From assembly GCF_000368965.1 (NCBI RefSeq), contig NZ_KB849780.1, positions 1,488,145-1,552,144 of the forward strand: 64,000 nucleotides of DNA, given 5' to 3'. The stretch comes from Acinetobacter calcoaceticus DSM 30006 = CIP 81.8 (lineage in GTDB: Bacteria; Pseudomonadota; Gammaproteobacteria; Pseudomonadales; Moraxellaceae). This document shows, piece by piece, positions 40,673 to 50,937 of this stretch (position 1 is the first letter of the stretch; each line of letters begins with the position of its first letter). Both the position numbers and the translations under genes were made by a program. The notes under the pieces were generated by a model. The model worked only from the letters and a program-made list of their open reading frames with translations, was not told the DNA's origin and did no database searches.

Positions 40673-42274
40673 ATGAACCAATTACAAAGCAAGATTAATG
40701 TTCGAAGTGAAGACTTCAAAACAAACCAGCAAGCCATGCAAACATTGGTCACAGATCTCAAACAAGTGGCCCAACGTATTGCTTTAGGTGGTGGTGAAAA
40801 TGCCCGTCAAAAACATTTGGCTCGAGGTAAACTTTTACCCCGTGAACGTATTGATCAACTGATTGATGTCGGAACGGCATTTTTAGAAATTGGTCAATTG
40901 GCAGCGTACAACGTTTATGAAGATGATGTTCCAGCTGCGGGTGTGATTGCAGGTATTGGTCAAGTGAACGGCATCACTTGCATGATCGTTGCCAACGATG
41001 CAACGGTTAAAGGTGGAACGTATTACCCACTTACAGTTAAAAAGCATTTACGTGCACAAGAAATTGCCGAGCAAAATCACTTGCCTTGTATTTATTTGGT
41101 GGACTCAGGTGGTGCCTATTTACCAATGCAAGATGAGGTTTTCCCAGATCGCGATCACTTTGGGCGTATTTTCTATAATCAGGCACGCATGTCGAGCCTA
41201 GGTATTGCCCAAATTGCTGTGGTGATGGGTAGTTGTACCGCTGGTGGTGCTTATGTACCGGCCATGTCTGATGAAACGATTATTGTACGTAATCAAGGCA
41301 CTATTTTCTTAGGCGGCCCTCCTCTTGTAAAAGCTGCAACGGGTGAAGTGGTGAGCAGTGAAGACTTAGGTGGTGGTGATGTACACACACGTCTTTCAGG
41401 TGTAGCTGACCATTTAGCCGAAAATGATGAACATGCAATTGCGATTGCACGTAACATTGTTGCTAACTTGAATAAGAAGCCAAATGATTTAAATAAGCAA
41501 GTTGATGAACCACTGTTTGATGCATCGGAACTCTATGGTGTAGTACCAAGTGATGCACGTAAGCCTTTTGATATTCGTGAAGTAATTGCACGCATTGTAG
41601 ATGGTTCTCGTTTTGATGAGTTTAAAGCACGCTTTGGTTCAACACTCATTACTGGTTTTGCTTCGCTTTATGGGATGCCAGTCGGGATTATTGCCAATAA
41701 CGGGATTTTATTTTCAGAGTCTGCACAAAAAGGTGCACACTTTATTGAACTGTGTACTCAGCGCAATATTCCTTTGTTATTCCTACAAAACATTACGGGC
41801 TTTATGGTCGGTCGCCAGTATGAAAACGAAGGGATTGCAAAAAATGGCGCTAAACTGGTCATGGCAGTTGCAACCGCAAATGTACCAAAACTCACCCTGA
41901 TTATTGGCGGTTCGTTTGGTGCGGGTAACTACGGCATGTGCGGACGCGCTTATTCACCACGCTTTTTATGGACATGGCCGAACTCACGTATTTCAGTGAT
42001 GGGGGGCGAACAAGCAGCCAGCGTACTTTCAACTTTAAAACGCGATCAAATTGAGCAAAAAGGTGCCGAGTGGTCAGCTCAACAAGAAGATGAGTTTAAA
42101 CAACCAATCCGTGAGCAATACGAGCGCCAAGGCCATCCATATTATGCTTCTGCCCGCCTTTGGGATGACGGTGTAATTGACCCAGCTCAAACCCGTCAAG
42201 TACTTGGTTTAAGCCTTGCTGCTGCAATGAATGCCCCTATCCAGCCAACCAAATTTGGCGTGTTCCGCATGTAA
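40673..42274 (+). CDS. liuB: 3-Methylcrotonyl-CoA carboxylase, beta (carboxyltransferase) subunit
   Basis: A 533-residue carboxyltransferase that moves CO2 from biotin to 3-methylcrotonyl-CoA. Both crotonase-fold halves are visible, with [31 protein letters not shown] and [16 protein letters not shown] in the N-half, and [19 protein letters not shown] and [19 protein letters not shown] in the C-half. It pairs with the biotin-carrying alpha subunit two genes on. The 24-base spacing from liuA indicates co-transcription. Confidence 0.95.
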   Translation: MNQLQSKINVRSEDFKTNQQAMQTLVTDLKQVAQRIALGGGENARQKHLARGKLLPRERIDQLIDVGTAFLEIGQLAAYNVYEDDVPAAGVIAGIGQVNGITCMIVANDATVKGGTYYPLTVKKHLRAQEIAEQNHLPCIYLVDSGGAYLPMQDEVFPDRDHFGRIFYNQARMSSLGIAQIAVVMGSCTAGGAYVPAMSDETIIVRNQGTIFLGGPPLVKAATGEVVSSEDLGGGDVHTRLSGVADHLAENDEHAIAIARNIVANLNKKPNDLNKQVDEPLFDASELYGVVPSDARKPFDIREVIARIVDGSRFDEFKARFGSTLITGFASLYGMPVGIIANNGILFSESAQKGAHFIELCTQRNIPLLFLQNITGFMVGRQYENEGIAKNGAKLVMAVATANVPKLTLIIGGSFGAGNYGMCGRAYSPRFLWTWPNSRISVMGGEQAASVLSTLKRDQIEQKGAEWSAQQEDEFKQPIREQYERQGHPYYASARLWDDGVIDPAQTRQVLGLSLAAAMNAPIQPTKFGVFRM

Positions 42275-42283
42275 GAGGTGTAT

Positions 42284-43087
42284 ATGAGCTATCAATTTTT
42301 ACAACTCGAACAACAAGGTCAAGTTGCCTATGTTTGGCTGAATCGCCCTGAACTACACAATGCCTTCAATACCACAGTCATTGAAGAGTTGCATGCTTGC
42401 TTTAAGCAAATTAATACACGTGATGATATTCGTGTTGTGGTTTTAGCTGGTCGTGGCAAAAGCTTTTCGGCAGGTGCTGACCTAAATTGGATGAAACAGG
42501 CAGGTCAGGCATCTTCAGCAGAAAATGAAGCGGATGCTCTAAAACTCGCACAAATGTTAGATGCACTTGCAACATTGAGACAACCCACTATTGCCCGCGT
42601 TCATGGCATTGCCTTTGGTGGCGGTATGGGCTTGGCATCGGCTTGTGATATTTGCATTGCCAGCACAGATGCCAAGTTTGCAACCTCTGAAGTACGTTTA
42701 GGTCTTGCGCCCTCTACCATTAGCCCATATGTGATTCGTGCGATTGGTGCAAGACAAGCCTCTCGTTACTTCTTAACTGCTGAGCGTATTTCGGCACGTG
42801 ATGCCAAACAAATTGGCTTGGCACATGAAGTCGCAGACGCGGAAGACTTAGACAGAAAGGTTCAAGAAATTATTGATGCTCTATTACTTGGTGGACCACA
42901 AGCTCAAGCGGCATCAAAACAACTCATTCAAATGGTGAGCAATCAAGCCATGAGCAATGAATTGCTGCAACAAACGGCGCATCATATTGCTCAAGTTCGC
43001 CAAGGTAGCGAGGCAAAAGAAGGCCTGAGTGCCTTTTTAAATAAACAACAGCCAGCGTGGACTGCCACCTCAAATAACAACAATTAA
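42284..43087 (+). CDS. liuC: Methylglutaconyl-CoA hydratase
   Basis: A 267-residue crotonase-family enzyme hydrating 3-methylglutaconyl-CoA to HMG-CoA. The oxyanion regions are GRGKSFSAGADLNWMK (first) and HGIAFGGGMGLASACDI (second), with the catalytic Glu expected in TSEVRLGLAPSTISPY. The start at 42284 is preferred, since AGAGG is 5 bases upstream; the GTG six bases earlier lies within this site. Gene position in liuBCD supports the function over other crotonases. Confidence 0.93.
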   Translation: MSYQFLQLEQQGQVAYVWLNRPELHNAFNTTVIEELHACFKQINTRDDIRVVVLAGRGKSFSAGADLNWMKQAGQASSAENEADALKLAQMLDALATLRQPTIARVHGIAFGGGMGLASACDICIASTDAKFATSEVRLGLAPSTISPYVIRAIGARQASRYFLTAERISARDAKQIGLAHEVADAEDLDRKVQEIIDALLLGGPQAQAASKQLIQMVSNQAMSNELLQQTAHHIAQVRQGSEAKEGLSAFLNKQQPAWTATSNNNN

Positions 43088-43098
43088 GGACGATCATC

Positions 43099-45087
43099 AT
43101 GTTTGAAAAGATTTTAATTGCGAACCGTGGTGAAATTGCCTGTCGCGTAATTCGTACCGCAAAAAAACTGGGTATCGCAACAGTTGCTGTTTACTCTGAT
43201 GCAGACGCAAATGCACAACATGTCAAACTTGCAGATGAAGCCCTCTATATTGGCCAGTCTCCTGCGACTCAAAGTTATTTACAAGCTGACCGCATTATTC
43301 AAGCTGCCATTGATACAGGTAGCCAAGCGATCCATCCGGGTTACGGTTTTCTTTCAGAAAATGACCAGTTTGCGCTAGCTTGCCAACAACACAATATTTG
43401 CTTTATTGGCCCACCAGTCGATGCCATTTTAGCTATGGGTTTAAAAGCAACCTCTAAAGCTTTAATGGAAAAAGCAGGCGTCCCTTTAACACCGGGTTAT
43501 CACGGAACCAACCAAGATGCCGAATTTTTAAAACAACAGGCCGACCAAATTGGCTATCCAGTTTTAATCAAAGCCAGTGCCGGCGGTGGTGGTAAAGGCA
43601 TGAGCTTGGTTGAGCGCAGTGAAGACTTTCTGCATGCCTTAGCCTCATGTAAGCGCGAAGCTAAATCAAGTTTTGGTAATGATGATGTCTTGATCGAACG
43701 CTATGTGATTCAACCGCGCCATATTGAAGTACAAGTGTTTGGCGACACACACGGTAACTATGTGCACTTGTTTGAACGTGATTGTTCGGTACAACGCCGC
43801 CACCAAAAAGTATTAGAAGAGGCCCCTGCTCCACAAATGCAAAGCGAAAAGCTTGATGCAATGCGCCAAGCGGCAATTGATGCTGCACGTGCAGTAGACT
43901 ATGTGGGTGCTGGAACCGTTGAGTTTATTGTGGAACAAGATGGTACGGCGTATTTCATGGAAATGAATACCCGCTTACAAGTCGAGCACCCAGTGACAGA
44001 AATGATTACCGGTGAAGACTTGGTTGAATGGCAACTTCGTGTAGCTTATGGCGAACCATTACCTAAACTACAAAACGAATTGCAAATTCACGGCCACGCA
44101 CTCGAAGCCCGTATTTACGCCGAAGAACCTGAAAAAGGCTTTTTACCTGCAATTGGTAAAATTGACTATCTGCACTACCCAACTCAAAACCAATACGTGC
44201 GTGTAGACAGCGGTATTGTTGAAGGCGATGAAATCACGACCTATTACGACCCAATGATTGCTAAACTCATCGTATGGGGTAAAAACCGTGAAGCTGCGCT
44301 TATTCAAATGCAACACGCTTTAAGTCAATTCCATGTAGATGGCTTAGGCAACAACATTGCCTTTCTTGAAAAGATTGTTCGCAGCGACTCGTTCAAACAA
44401 GCCAAGCTTGATACCAACCTGATTCAACGCGAACAAAACTTCTTGTTTAGCCCTGAAGATATCAAACCAGAACTTGTAGTGGCAGCAGCATTTATTGAGT
44501 TTCTAAGTAAACTTAACAACAGCTCAAGCCAAAAACAGCTTTGGCAAGCTCAACCACTTTGGCGTTTAAATATTTCCTACCAGCACAGTATTAAACTGAA
44601 CTATTTAAACCAAAATATCCAAATCAAATTTGCTTCAAATGAACATGGCTTCACCGCAGAATATAACGGACAAAGCTACCCTATTTCTGGTCAATTAATT
44701 GATGCGCATACTGCCTCTGTTCAAATTGGCGCGACTCAGCAAAAGCTATCTTTTAATCAAAGTCAGCAAGGCATTACCTTATTCCAAAACGGACAAAGCT
44801 ATAAGTTTGCTTATATTCGTCAAGATTTTAATCAGGCTGACAGTCAAGCCGATGAAGGTCACCTGAAAGCCCCAATGCCGGGTGTCGTCACGCAAGTGCT
44901 GGTGAGTGCAAATCATAGCGTTAAGAAAGACGATATTTTAATGACGCTTGAAGCAATGAAAATGGAATACACCATCCGTGCCCCTAAAGATGGCTTGATT
45001 GTAGACTCCTATTTTCAAGTCGGTGATCAAGTCAAAGCTGGCGATGAACTTGTTGAATTCCAGCCTGCTCAGGAGGAAGTTGCATGA
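43099..45087 (+). CDS. liuD: 3-Methylcrotonyl-CoA carboxylase, alpha (biotin) subunit
   Basis: A 662-residue biotin-dependent carboxylase subunit. Biotin carboxylase domain: FEKILIANRGEIACRVIRTA at the start, the ATP-grasp glycine loop KASAGGGGKGMSLV, and EMNTRLQVEHPVTEMI. The biotin carboxyl carrier domain lies at the C-terminus, with K621 in EAMKMEY as the biotinylated lysine. The stop codon overlaps the start of liuE by 4 bases, so they are translationally coupled. Confidence 0.96.
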   Translation: MFEKILIANRGEIACRVIRTAKKLGIATVAVYSDADANAQHVKLADEALYIGQSPATQSYLQADRIIQAAIDTGSQAIHPGYGFLSENDQFALACQQHNICFIGPPVDAILAMGLKATSKALMEKAGVPLTPGYHGTNQDAEFLKQQADQIGYPVLIKASAGGGGKGMSLVERSEDFLHALASCKREAKSSFGNDDVLIERYVIQPRHIEVQVFGDTHGNYVHLFERDCSVQRRHQKVLEEAPAPQMQSEKLDAMRQAAIDAARAVDYVGAGTVEFIVEQDGTAYFMEMNTRLQVEHPVTEMITGEDLVEWQLRVAYGEPLPKLQNELQIHGHALEARIYAEEPEKGFLPAIGKIDYLHYPTQNQYVRVDSGIVEGDEITTYYDPMIAKLIVWGKNREAALIQMQHALSQFHVDGLGNNIAFLEKIVRSDSFKQAKLDTNLIQREQNFLFSPEDIKPELVVAAAFIEFLSKLNNSSSQKQLWQAQPLWRLNISYQHSIKLNYLNQNIQIKFASNEHGFTAEYNGQSYPISGQLIDAHTASVQIGATQQKLSFNQSQQGITLFQNGQSYKFAYIRQDFNQADSQADEGHLKAPMPGVVTQVLVSANHSVKKDDILMTLEAMKMEYTIRAPKDGLIVDSYFQVGDQVKAGDELVEFQPAQEEVA

Positions 45088-45986
45088 GTGAGTTTGTCAA
45101 AATTGTGGAGGTCGGCCCCAGAGACGGCCTCCAAAATGAAAAGCAGGCTTTAACGGTTGAACAACGCTTAAACTTTATTAATGACCTGATAAATGCGGGC
45201 CTAAAATCAATTGAAGTGGGTTCATGCGTTTCGGCAAAATGGGTGCCGCAAATGGCTCAAAGTGATGAGCTATTTAAGCTGTTACCCCAGACCACAGATG
45301 TGCAATTTAGTCTACTCACTCCTAATATCAAAGGTTTTGAAACTGCTCAAGCCGTAGGATGCAAAGAGGTTGCGGTTTTTACCGCAGCTTCTGAAAGCTT
45401 TACCCGTAAAAATATTAACTGCTCTATCGATGAAAGCTTTGAAAAATTTAGCGATGTCATGAGCGCAGCGAAAGCACAGAACATACGTGTGCGTGGTTAT
45501 GTCTCTTGTATTGTCGATTGCCCTTATGAAGGCACGATTGCACCTGAGCAAGTGGTGAAAGTCGTTAAACGACTCTATGACATGGGCTGCTATGAAGTGT
45601 CTTTAGGTGAAACCATTGGCACCGCAACACCAGATCGAGTTCAAAAGGTTTGGCAAGCCTGCCTCGCTGAACTAGACAGCAATGTTTTGGCAGGACATTT
45701 CCACAATACCTATGGCATGGCAATTGCCAATATTTATCAGTCCCTACAGCAAGGCATTCGTGTTTTTGACTCGTCCCTTGCTGGACTTGGCGGCTGCCCA
45801 TACGCCAAAGGTGCCTCTGGTAATGTATCAACCGAAGACCTGTTTTATTTGCTGTCCCATATGGGATTTGAAACCGGTATCGACTTAGAAAAGTTAATGC
45901 AAGCCAGCCAAAATATTAGCAATGTATTAAACCGAAAAAGCTTGTCGAATTATGCAAATGCTTATTGGCAAACCAAGTGTGCGTAG
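45084..45986 (+). CDS. liuE: Hydroxymethylglutaryl-CoA lyase
   Basis: A 300-residue TIM-barrel lyase cleaving HMG-CoA to acetyl-CoA and acetoacetate, the last step of leucine catabolism. Motifs are EVGPRDGLQNEKQ (metal-binding Asp), AGHFHNTYGMAIAN (HxH metal ligands) and GLGGCPYAKGASGNV (catalytic Cys). It closes the liu operon. Confidence 0.96.
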   Translation: MSEFVKIVEVGPRDGLQNEKQALTVEQRLNFINDLINAGLKSIEVGSCVSAKWVPQMAQSDELFKLLPQTTDVQFSLLTPNIKGFETAQAVGCKEVAVFTAASESFTRKNINCSIDESFEKFSDVMSAAKAQNIRVRGYVSCIVDCPYEGTIAPEQVVKVVKRLYDMGCYEVSLGETIGTATPDRVQKVWQACLAELDSNVLAGHFHNTYGMAIANIYQSLQQGIRVFDSSLAGLGGCPYAKGASGNVSTEDLFYLLSHMGFETGIDLEKLMQASQNISNVLNRKSLSNYANAYWQTKCA

Positions 45987-46007
45987 TAATAAATAAAATA
46001 ACTCAGC

Positions 46008-46045
46008 ATCTGGTATAAGGCTTAATATTAGGCCGAGTACCAGAT
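46008..46045 (+). terminator. Hairpin after the liu operon
   Basis: Perfect 8-bp stem ATCTGGTA/TACCAGAT enclosing a smaller GGC/GCC stem. The T-run is not clean, so it is a probable but not certain terminator. Confidence 0.55.
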
Positions 46046-46235
46046 CATCCTATCTCATCTTTATCTCATTTCATTCAGGAATTGGGACTAAATCCCTTAT
46101 GCAATTTATTTAAAATTTTGAATTAATCTCTGTATTAAATGCCCCACTCAACAGAAGCATTCTCTACCCTATTTTTATTCTAATCCGTATTATTGTTCAT
46201 CCTTTTCTAGTTTAGTCCTTAAAAAATTTATCTCA

Positions 46236-47177
46236 TTATTTATAAAAATAAGATGCATCCATTTCAATTCTTGGTGAAATATATTCTTCCACCCAATCCA
46301 ACCATGCACGCGTTTTGGCGTCAATAAAATGACGTGAAGGCAATAAGGTATAAACCCCAATATCGGGCGAACGCCACTCAGGCAAGATATGGCATAATCT
46401 TCCATTTTGAACTGCCTCTAAAGCCGAAAACATCGGCAATAACGCCACGCCCATGTCCTGCTGTACAACATCTAATAATAATTCTGGGTTATCTGCAATG
46501 AGTTGCCCACCAATATCAATTTGGTAAGACTCACCATTTGCATTTAACAAATGCCAATCTGCTGTAATCGATGGATTAACTAATCGTAAACAAGCATGAT
46601 TTTTTAAGTCTTCTGGTGACTTAGGAACACCATGTTTCTCAAGATAAGCAGGTGAAGCACATAAAACAGAAAAAATAGTGCCAATTCTGCGAGCAACAAA
46701 GCGGGAATCTGTTAAAGACTCAGTGAGATAGAGACTGACATCTACCCCTTTTGCCAACAGATCTGGAACGTATTGCGATGTCGTATATTCTACTGTTAAC
46801 TCGGGATAATTTTTGCAAAACTCGGCCATGACTGGAAATACGTAATGATGCCCAAAGCTTCCCATACTCAATACACGTAAACGTCCTTTGGGTTTTGAGG
46901 CGGTTCCAGCGACTTCTGACTCAGCCTCATCCACCATTGAAATCACTTGTCGACAACGTTCTGCATAAGCTGCACCAATATCGGTCAGTGCCTGCTGGCG
47001 TGTTGAGCGTTGTATTAATTTTGTACCTAAGCGTGTTTCTAGCTCGCTGATAAGACGTGAAACCTGTGCTGTGGTCAGATCCATCTGCTCAGCTGCTGCT
47101 GTGAAACTCCCGCTATCAATCACTTTCAGGAATGCATGCATTGCATGCAATAGTCCACCATCGAGATTTTTGCGCAT
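46236..47177 (-). CDS. LysR-family transcriptional regulator
   Basis: A 313-residue LysR protein: helix-turn-helix MHAFLKVIDSGSFTAAAEQM with TTAQVSRLISELETRLG and an effector domain with LRVLSMGSFGHHYVFPVMAE. It is divergent from the indolepyruvate oxidoreductase gene about 200 bases away and is its most probable regulator (orientation-based inference). Confidence 0.92.
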   Translation of the reverse strand: MRKNLDGGLLHAMHAFLKVIDSGSFTAAAEQMDLTTAQVSRLISELETRLGTKLIQRSTRQQALTDIGAAYAERCRQVISMVDEAESEVAGTASKPKGRLRVLSMGSFGHHYVFPVMAEFCKNYPELTVEYTTSQYVPDLLAKGVDVSLYLTESLTDSRFVARRIGTIFSVLCASPAYLEKHGVPKSPEDLKNHACLRLVNPSITADWHLLNANGESYQIDIGGQLIADNPELLLDVVQQDMGVALLPMFSALEAVQNGRLCHILPEWRSPDIGVYTLLPSRHFIDAKTRAWLDWVEEYISPRIEMDASYFYK

Positions 47178-47381
47178 AACGTAAATATGTTTTCCTAAAT
47201 TACGGATTGTTGCACCAGTTTAGATCAACCACAATGACTAAATGTACATACATTGGCACTAATTCTTTTTAAGAAGAGGAACCGATCTTTTTTTATTTCG
47301 TATGTCACTTGCTCCAAATATTCAACTGGATGTTGAAAAAAGAAAGTAGTCCGAGCTACTAAAAATTCTAAGGAGATATAA

Positions 47382-50300
47382 ATGAACATAGCTACAAAAG
47401 TCACTCCAAATATTATTGCAACAAAGGATGTGTCACTTGAAGATAAATATATAAGTGATAACGGTACAGCATATATGACCGGCATTCAGGCACTTGTACG
47501 GTTGCCTCTTGCTCAGACTCGCCGTGACGCGATTAATGGTTATCATACTGCTGGTTTTATTTCTGGTTATCGCGGTTCTCCTGTTGGTAACTATGATAGT
47601 TTCCTTTGGCAAGTTCAAGGATTACTTAAATCCCATAATGTTGTATTTCAACCTGGTGTAAACGAAGACTTGGCTGCTACCGCAATTTGGGGTACGCAAC
47701 AAGTTAATCTTTCAGGCCAAGGCAAATATGATGGAGTGTCTTCATGGTGGTATGGTAAAGGCCCAGGTGTTGACCGTTCAGGCGATGTACTCCGCCATGC
47801 TAACTTAGCTGGTACCTCTGAACGTGGTGGTGTCGTTGCTTTATTTGGTGATGACCACTCATGTAAATCTTCTACAATCCCTCACCAGTCTGAACATGTC
47901 ATGATTGGTTGTGGTATTCCAATTTTCTACCCAACATCCGTTCAACAAATTTTAGACTTTGGTGTTCACGCCATTGCCGTTTCACGTTTTTCTGGCCTTT
48001 GGTCTTCAATGAAGCTGGTCAGTGAAATTGTAGAAACTTCCGCTTCAGTTCATGTTGATCTAGACCGTGTTACTCCAGTTATACCAGAAGATGTCAATTT
48101 CCCAGAGGGTGGCGTTAACATTCGTTGGCCAGATCATGGCATTCAGCAAGAAGAACGTCTTTATAAATATCGCTTACCTGCTGTTTTGGCTTATGCCCGC
48201 GCGAATAAAATCAACACCGTAACATGGCCTTGTGAAAATGCCCGTATCGGTATTGCCGCAAGTGGTAAAGGCTATTTAGATACGATTGAAGCCTTACGCA
48301 TTTTAGGTATTGAAGATGAAACTGCCCAACAGCTTGGGCTACGTGTTTATCAAGTTGGTCTAATTTGGCCTTTAGAACCTCAAGGCGTTCGTGAATTTGC
48401 TGAAGGTTTACAAGAACTGATCGTTATTGAAGAAAAACGTCCAATTATTGAAACACAAATTAAAGATGAGCTGTATTCACTTCCTGATGGCAAACGCCCA
48501 CATGTGATTGGTAAAGCCACCGATGGTAAAGGTGAATGGAGTACCTCTATTGAGGAAGCACCACTCATTGGTCACTATGAGTACCAGCCTGAACCTATTG
48601 CAAAAATGCTGGCTACTCGCTTCTTAAAACTAGATATTCCAGAAAACTTAAAAGTACAAATCCAAAATAGAATCGACTTACTGCTAAAAGCAGAGCAAGA
48701 GTCAAAACGTGTTATTGATCTTGCTGAGCGTAAACCCTATTTCTGTAGTGGTTGCCCACATAACTCATCAACCGTAGTTCCTGAAGGTAGCCGTGCGTTA
48801 GGCGGTATTGGTTGTCACTATATTGCCGTTTCACTTGACCGTGGTACCGAAACGTTCTCTCAAATGGGTGGTGAAGGTGTAAGTTGGGTAGGTGCATCAC
48901 CATTTACCAATGAAAAACATATTTTTGCCAACCTTGGTGATGGAACCTATTTCCACTCAGGTTACTTAGCAATTCGTCAGTCTATCGCTGCAAAAACTAA
49001 TATTACCTACAAAATCCTCTACAACGATGCGGTCGCTATGACAGGTGGTCAGCATGTAGATGGACATTTGAGCGTTGCGCAGTTAACTCGTCAGCTTGCT
49101 GCTGAAGGTATTAAAAAACAAGTCATTGTGACTGATGAAGTTAAACTATTAAACGAAGAAGACGGCATTGCACCGGGTGTAGAAATTCGCCACCGCAATG
49201 AACTTGACGCGGTTCAACGTGAATTGCGTGAAGTTTCAGGTGTGACCGCTTTAATTTATGTACAAACCTGTGCCAGTGAAAAACGCCGTCGCCGTAAACG
49301 TGATGCCTACCCTGACCCAGCTGAGCGTTTATACATTAACAGTGATATTTGCGAAGGCTGTGGCGACTGTTCGAAAAAATCAAACTGTTTATCTATTGAG
49401 CCAGTAGAGACAGCTTTAGGTACTAAGCGTCAAATTAACCAAAGTAGCTGTAATAAAGATTTCACTTGTGCTGAAGGGTTCTGCCCAAGTTTTGTGACTG
49501 TTCATACACGTGATATGAAACGTCCAGCTAAATTTGAAGGAATTGGCGCAGGCTGGCCAACATCACCAATCATTCCTCAGTTATATGATGTTCCAAGTCG
49601 TATTATGGTCGGTGGTATTGGTGGTACAGGTGTTGTGACTATTGGTGCACTCCTTGGTATGGCGGCTCACCTAGAAGGTAAAGCAACACGTGTTATGGAC
49701 ATGGCTGGACTTGCTCAAAAAGGCGGTACGGTTTATTCATACGTACAACTTGCAGCAAGTGATGAGCAAATCTCTTCAACAAAAATTCCAGCGGGTCAAT
49801 GTGAATTACTGATTGGTGCAGATGCCGTAGTCGCTGGTGGTAGTGCCGCACTTTCTCGCTTAAGAGATGATGCTTTGGTTATTGTGAATGAAGACAGCAC
49901 GCCGACTTCTGAATTTATTAAATCTCGTGACTGGTATGCGCCTATTACCGATTTAGTTGATCGTCTTCGTGGTCGTGTTCGTCAAGGTCAATTGGTTTCA
50001 TTACCAGCCGCTCGTATTGCAACACAACTACTGGGTGATGCAATCTATACCAACCAGTTATTACTCGGTATGGCTTGGCAATCTGGTCGTATTCCGCTCT
50101 TACGTGAAAGCATTGAAAAAGCAATTAAGTTAAATGGTACTGCTGTTGAAAAGAACATCGAAGCTTTCCGCGTGGGTTGTCACCTTGCAAGTGACCCAGC
50201 TTTAGCTGCACGTTTACTTGCGGCAATGCCAAAAACCAAAACGCCGCAAACGTTGGCTGAACTTGTTGAAGACCGCTCTGCTCGTCTGACAGACTATTGG

Positions 50301-50864
50301 AATGACGCTTATGCAACTAAATACCGTACGCTGGTAGAACTGGCTGCTAAAAAGTTACCAGAAGAATTAACTGGTACGATTGCAACCCAGCTTTATAGAG
50401 TCATGGCGTACAAAGATGAATATGAAGTTGCACGTCTGTTAACCGGCAAAAGCTTCAAAGAATCGATTGAAACACAGTTCGGTAAAGGCTTACGTTTAAC
50501 TTACCATCTTGCTCCGCCAGCGTTACTGGGTGGTCTTCAAAATGTTCGTAAACGTGCATTTGGTTACTGGATGCGTTTCCCAATGATGATGCTTGCTCGC
50601 TTACAATGGCTACGTGAAACTTTCCTTGACCCATTTGCACGTCAAGAAGAGCGTCAACACGAACAAGCATGGCGTGACCGTTACATCGCATTTGTTGAAG
50701 CACTTGTTGAAGCTCCAGAAAATCATAACTTGGCTGTTGCTGAACAAATTGCAAAATTACCAGCAGAAGTTCGTGGTTATGGACATATCAAAATGAAAGC
50801 AATGGACGCTGCAAAACAGCGTTGGGATGAACTTACACCAACACTCATTAAAGTTCGTAGCTAA
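47382..50864 (+). CDS. Single-chain indolepyruvate:ferredoxin oxidoreductase-type enzyme
   Basis: An 1160-residue fused oxidoreductase of the IOR/PFOR superfamily, which oxidatively decarboxylates aryl or branched 2-oxoacids to acyl-CoA using thiamine diphosphate and ferredoxin. The N-terminal half has TPP and pyrimidine-binding domains (ALFGDDHSCKSSTIP, GGEGVSWVGASPFT, FANLGDGTYFHSG), with FCSGCPHN near residue 455. An iron-sulfur segment follows (CEGCGDC near 656, then CLSIEP, CNKDFTCAEGFC). The gamma-type domain starts near 740 (VGGIGGTGVVTIGALLGMAA). The last ~350 residues are the DUF6537-like tail. Unlike archaeal two-subunit IorAB, all parts are on one chain, as is common in proteobacteria. 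A strong AAGGAG site precedes the ATG. Confidence 0.93.
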   Translation: MNIATKVTPNIIATKDVSLEDKYISDNGTAYMTGIQALVRLPLAQTRRDAINGYHTAGFISGYRGSPVGNYDSFLWQVQGLLKSHNVVFQPGVNEDLAATAIWGTQQVNLSGQGKYDGVSSWWYGKGPGVDRSGDVLRHANLAGTSERGGVVALFGDDHSCKSSTIPHQSEHVMIGCGIPIFYPTSVQQILDFGVHAIAVSRFSGLWSSMKLVSEIVETSASVHVDLDRVTPVIPEDVNFPEGGVNIRWPDHGIQQEERLYKYRLPAVLAYARANKINTVTWPCENARIGIAASGKGYLDTIEALRILGIEDETAQQLGLRVYQVGLIWPLEPQGVREFAEGLQELIVIEEKRPIIETQIKDELYSLPDGKRPHVIGKATDGKGEWSTSIEEAPLIGHYEYQPEPIAKMLATRFLKLDIPENLKVQIQNRIDLLLKAEQESKRVIDLAERKPYFCSGCPHNSSTVVPEGSRALGGIGCHYIAVSLDRGTETFSQMGGEGVSWVGASPFTNEKHIFANLGDGTYFHSGYLAIRQSIAAKTNITYKILYNDAVAMTGGQHVDGHLSVAQLTRQLAAEGIKKQVIVTDEVKLLNEEDGIAPGVEIRHRNELDAVQRELREVSGVTALIYVQTCASEKRRRRKRDAYPDPAERLYINSDICEGCGDCSKKSNCLSIEPVETALGTKRQINQSSCNKDFTCAEGFCPSFVTVHTRDMKRPAKFEGIGAGWPTSPIIPQLYDVPSRIMVGGIGGTGVVTIGALLGMAAHLEGKATRVMDMAGLAQKGGTVYSYVQLAASDEQISSTKIPAGQCELLIGADAVVAGGSAALSRLRDDALVIVNEDSTPTSEFIKSRDWYAPITDLVDRLRGRVRQGQLVSLPAARIATQLLGDAIYTNQLLLGMAWQSGRIPLLRESIEKAIKLNGTAVEKNIEAFRVGCHLASDPALAARLLAAMPKTKTPQTLAELVEDRSARLTDYWNDAYATKYRTLVELAAKKLPEELTGTIATQLYRVMAYKDEYEVARLLTGKSFKESIETQFGKGLRLTYHLAPPALLGGLQNVRKRAFGYWMRFPMMMLARLQWLRETFLDPFARQEERQHEQAWRDRYIAFVEALVEAPENHNLAVAEQIAKLPAEVRGYGHIKMKAMDAAKQRWDELTPTLIKVRS

Positions 50865-50893
50865 GAAATTGCTTAAAAATTAAATCTGGAAAT

Positions 50894-50923
50894 AAAAAAG
50901 TCATCCTCAGGGATGACTTTTTT
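50894..50923. terminator. Bidirectional terminator between the oxidoreductase and thioesterase genes
   Basis: Stem GTCATCC/GGATGAC with a TCAG loop, flanked by AAAAAA and TTTTTT, between convergent genes. Confidence 0.92.
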
Positions 50924-50937
50924 ATGGGTTCAAATAT

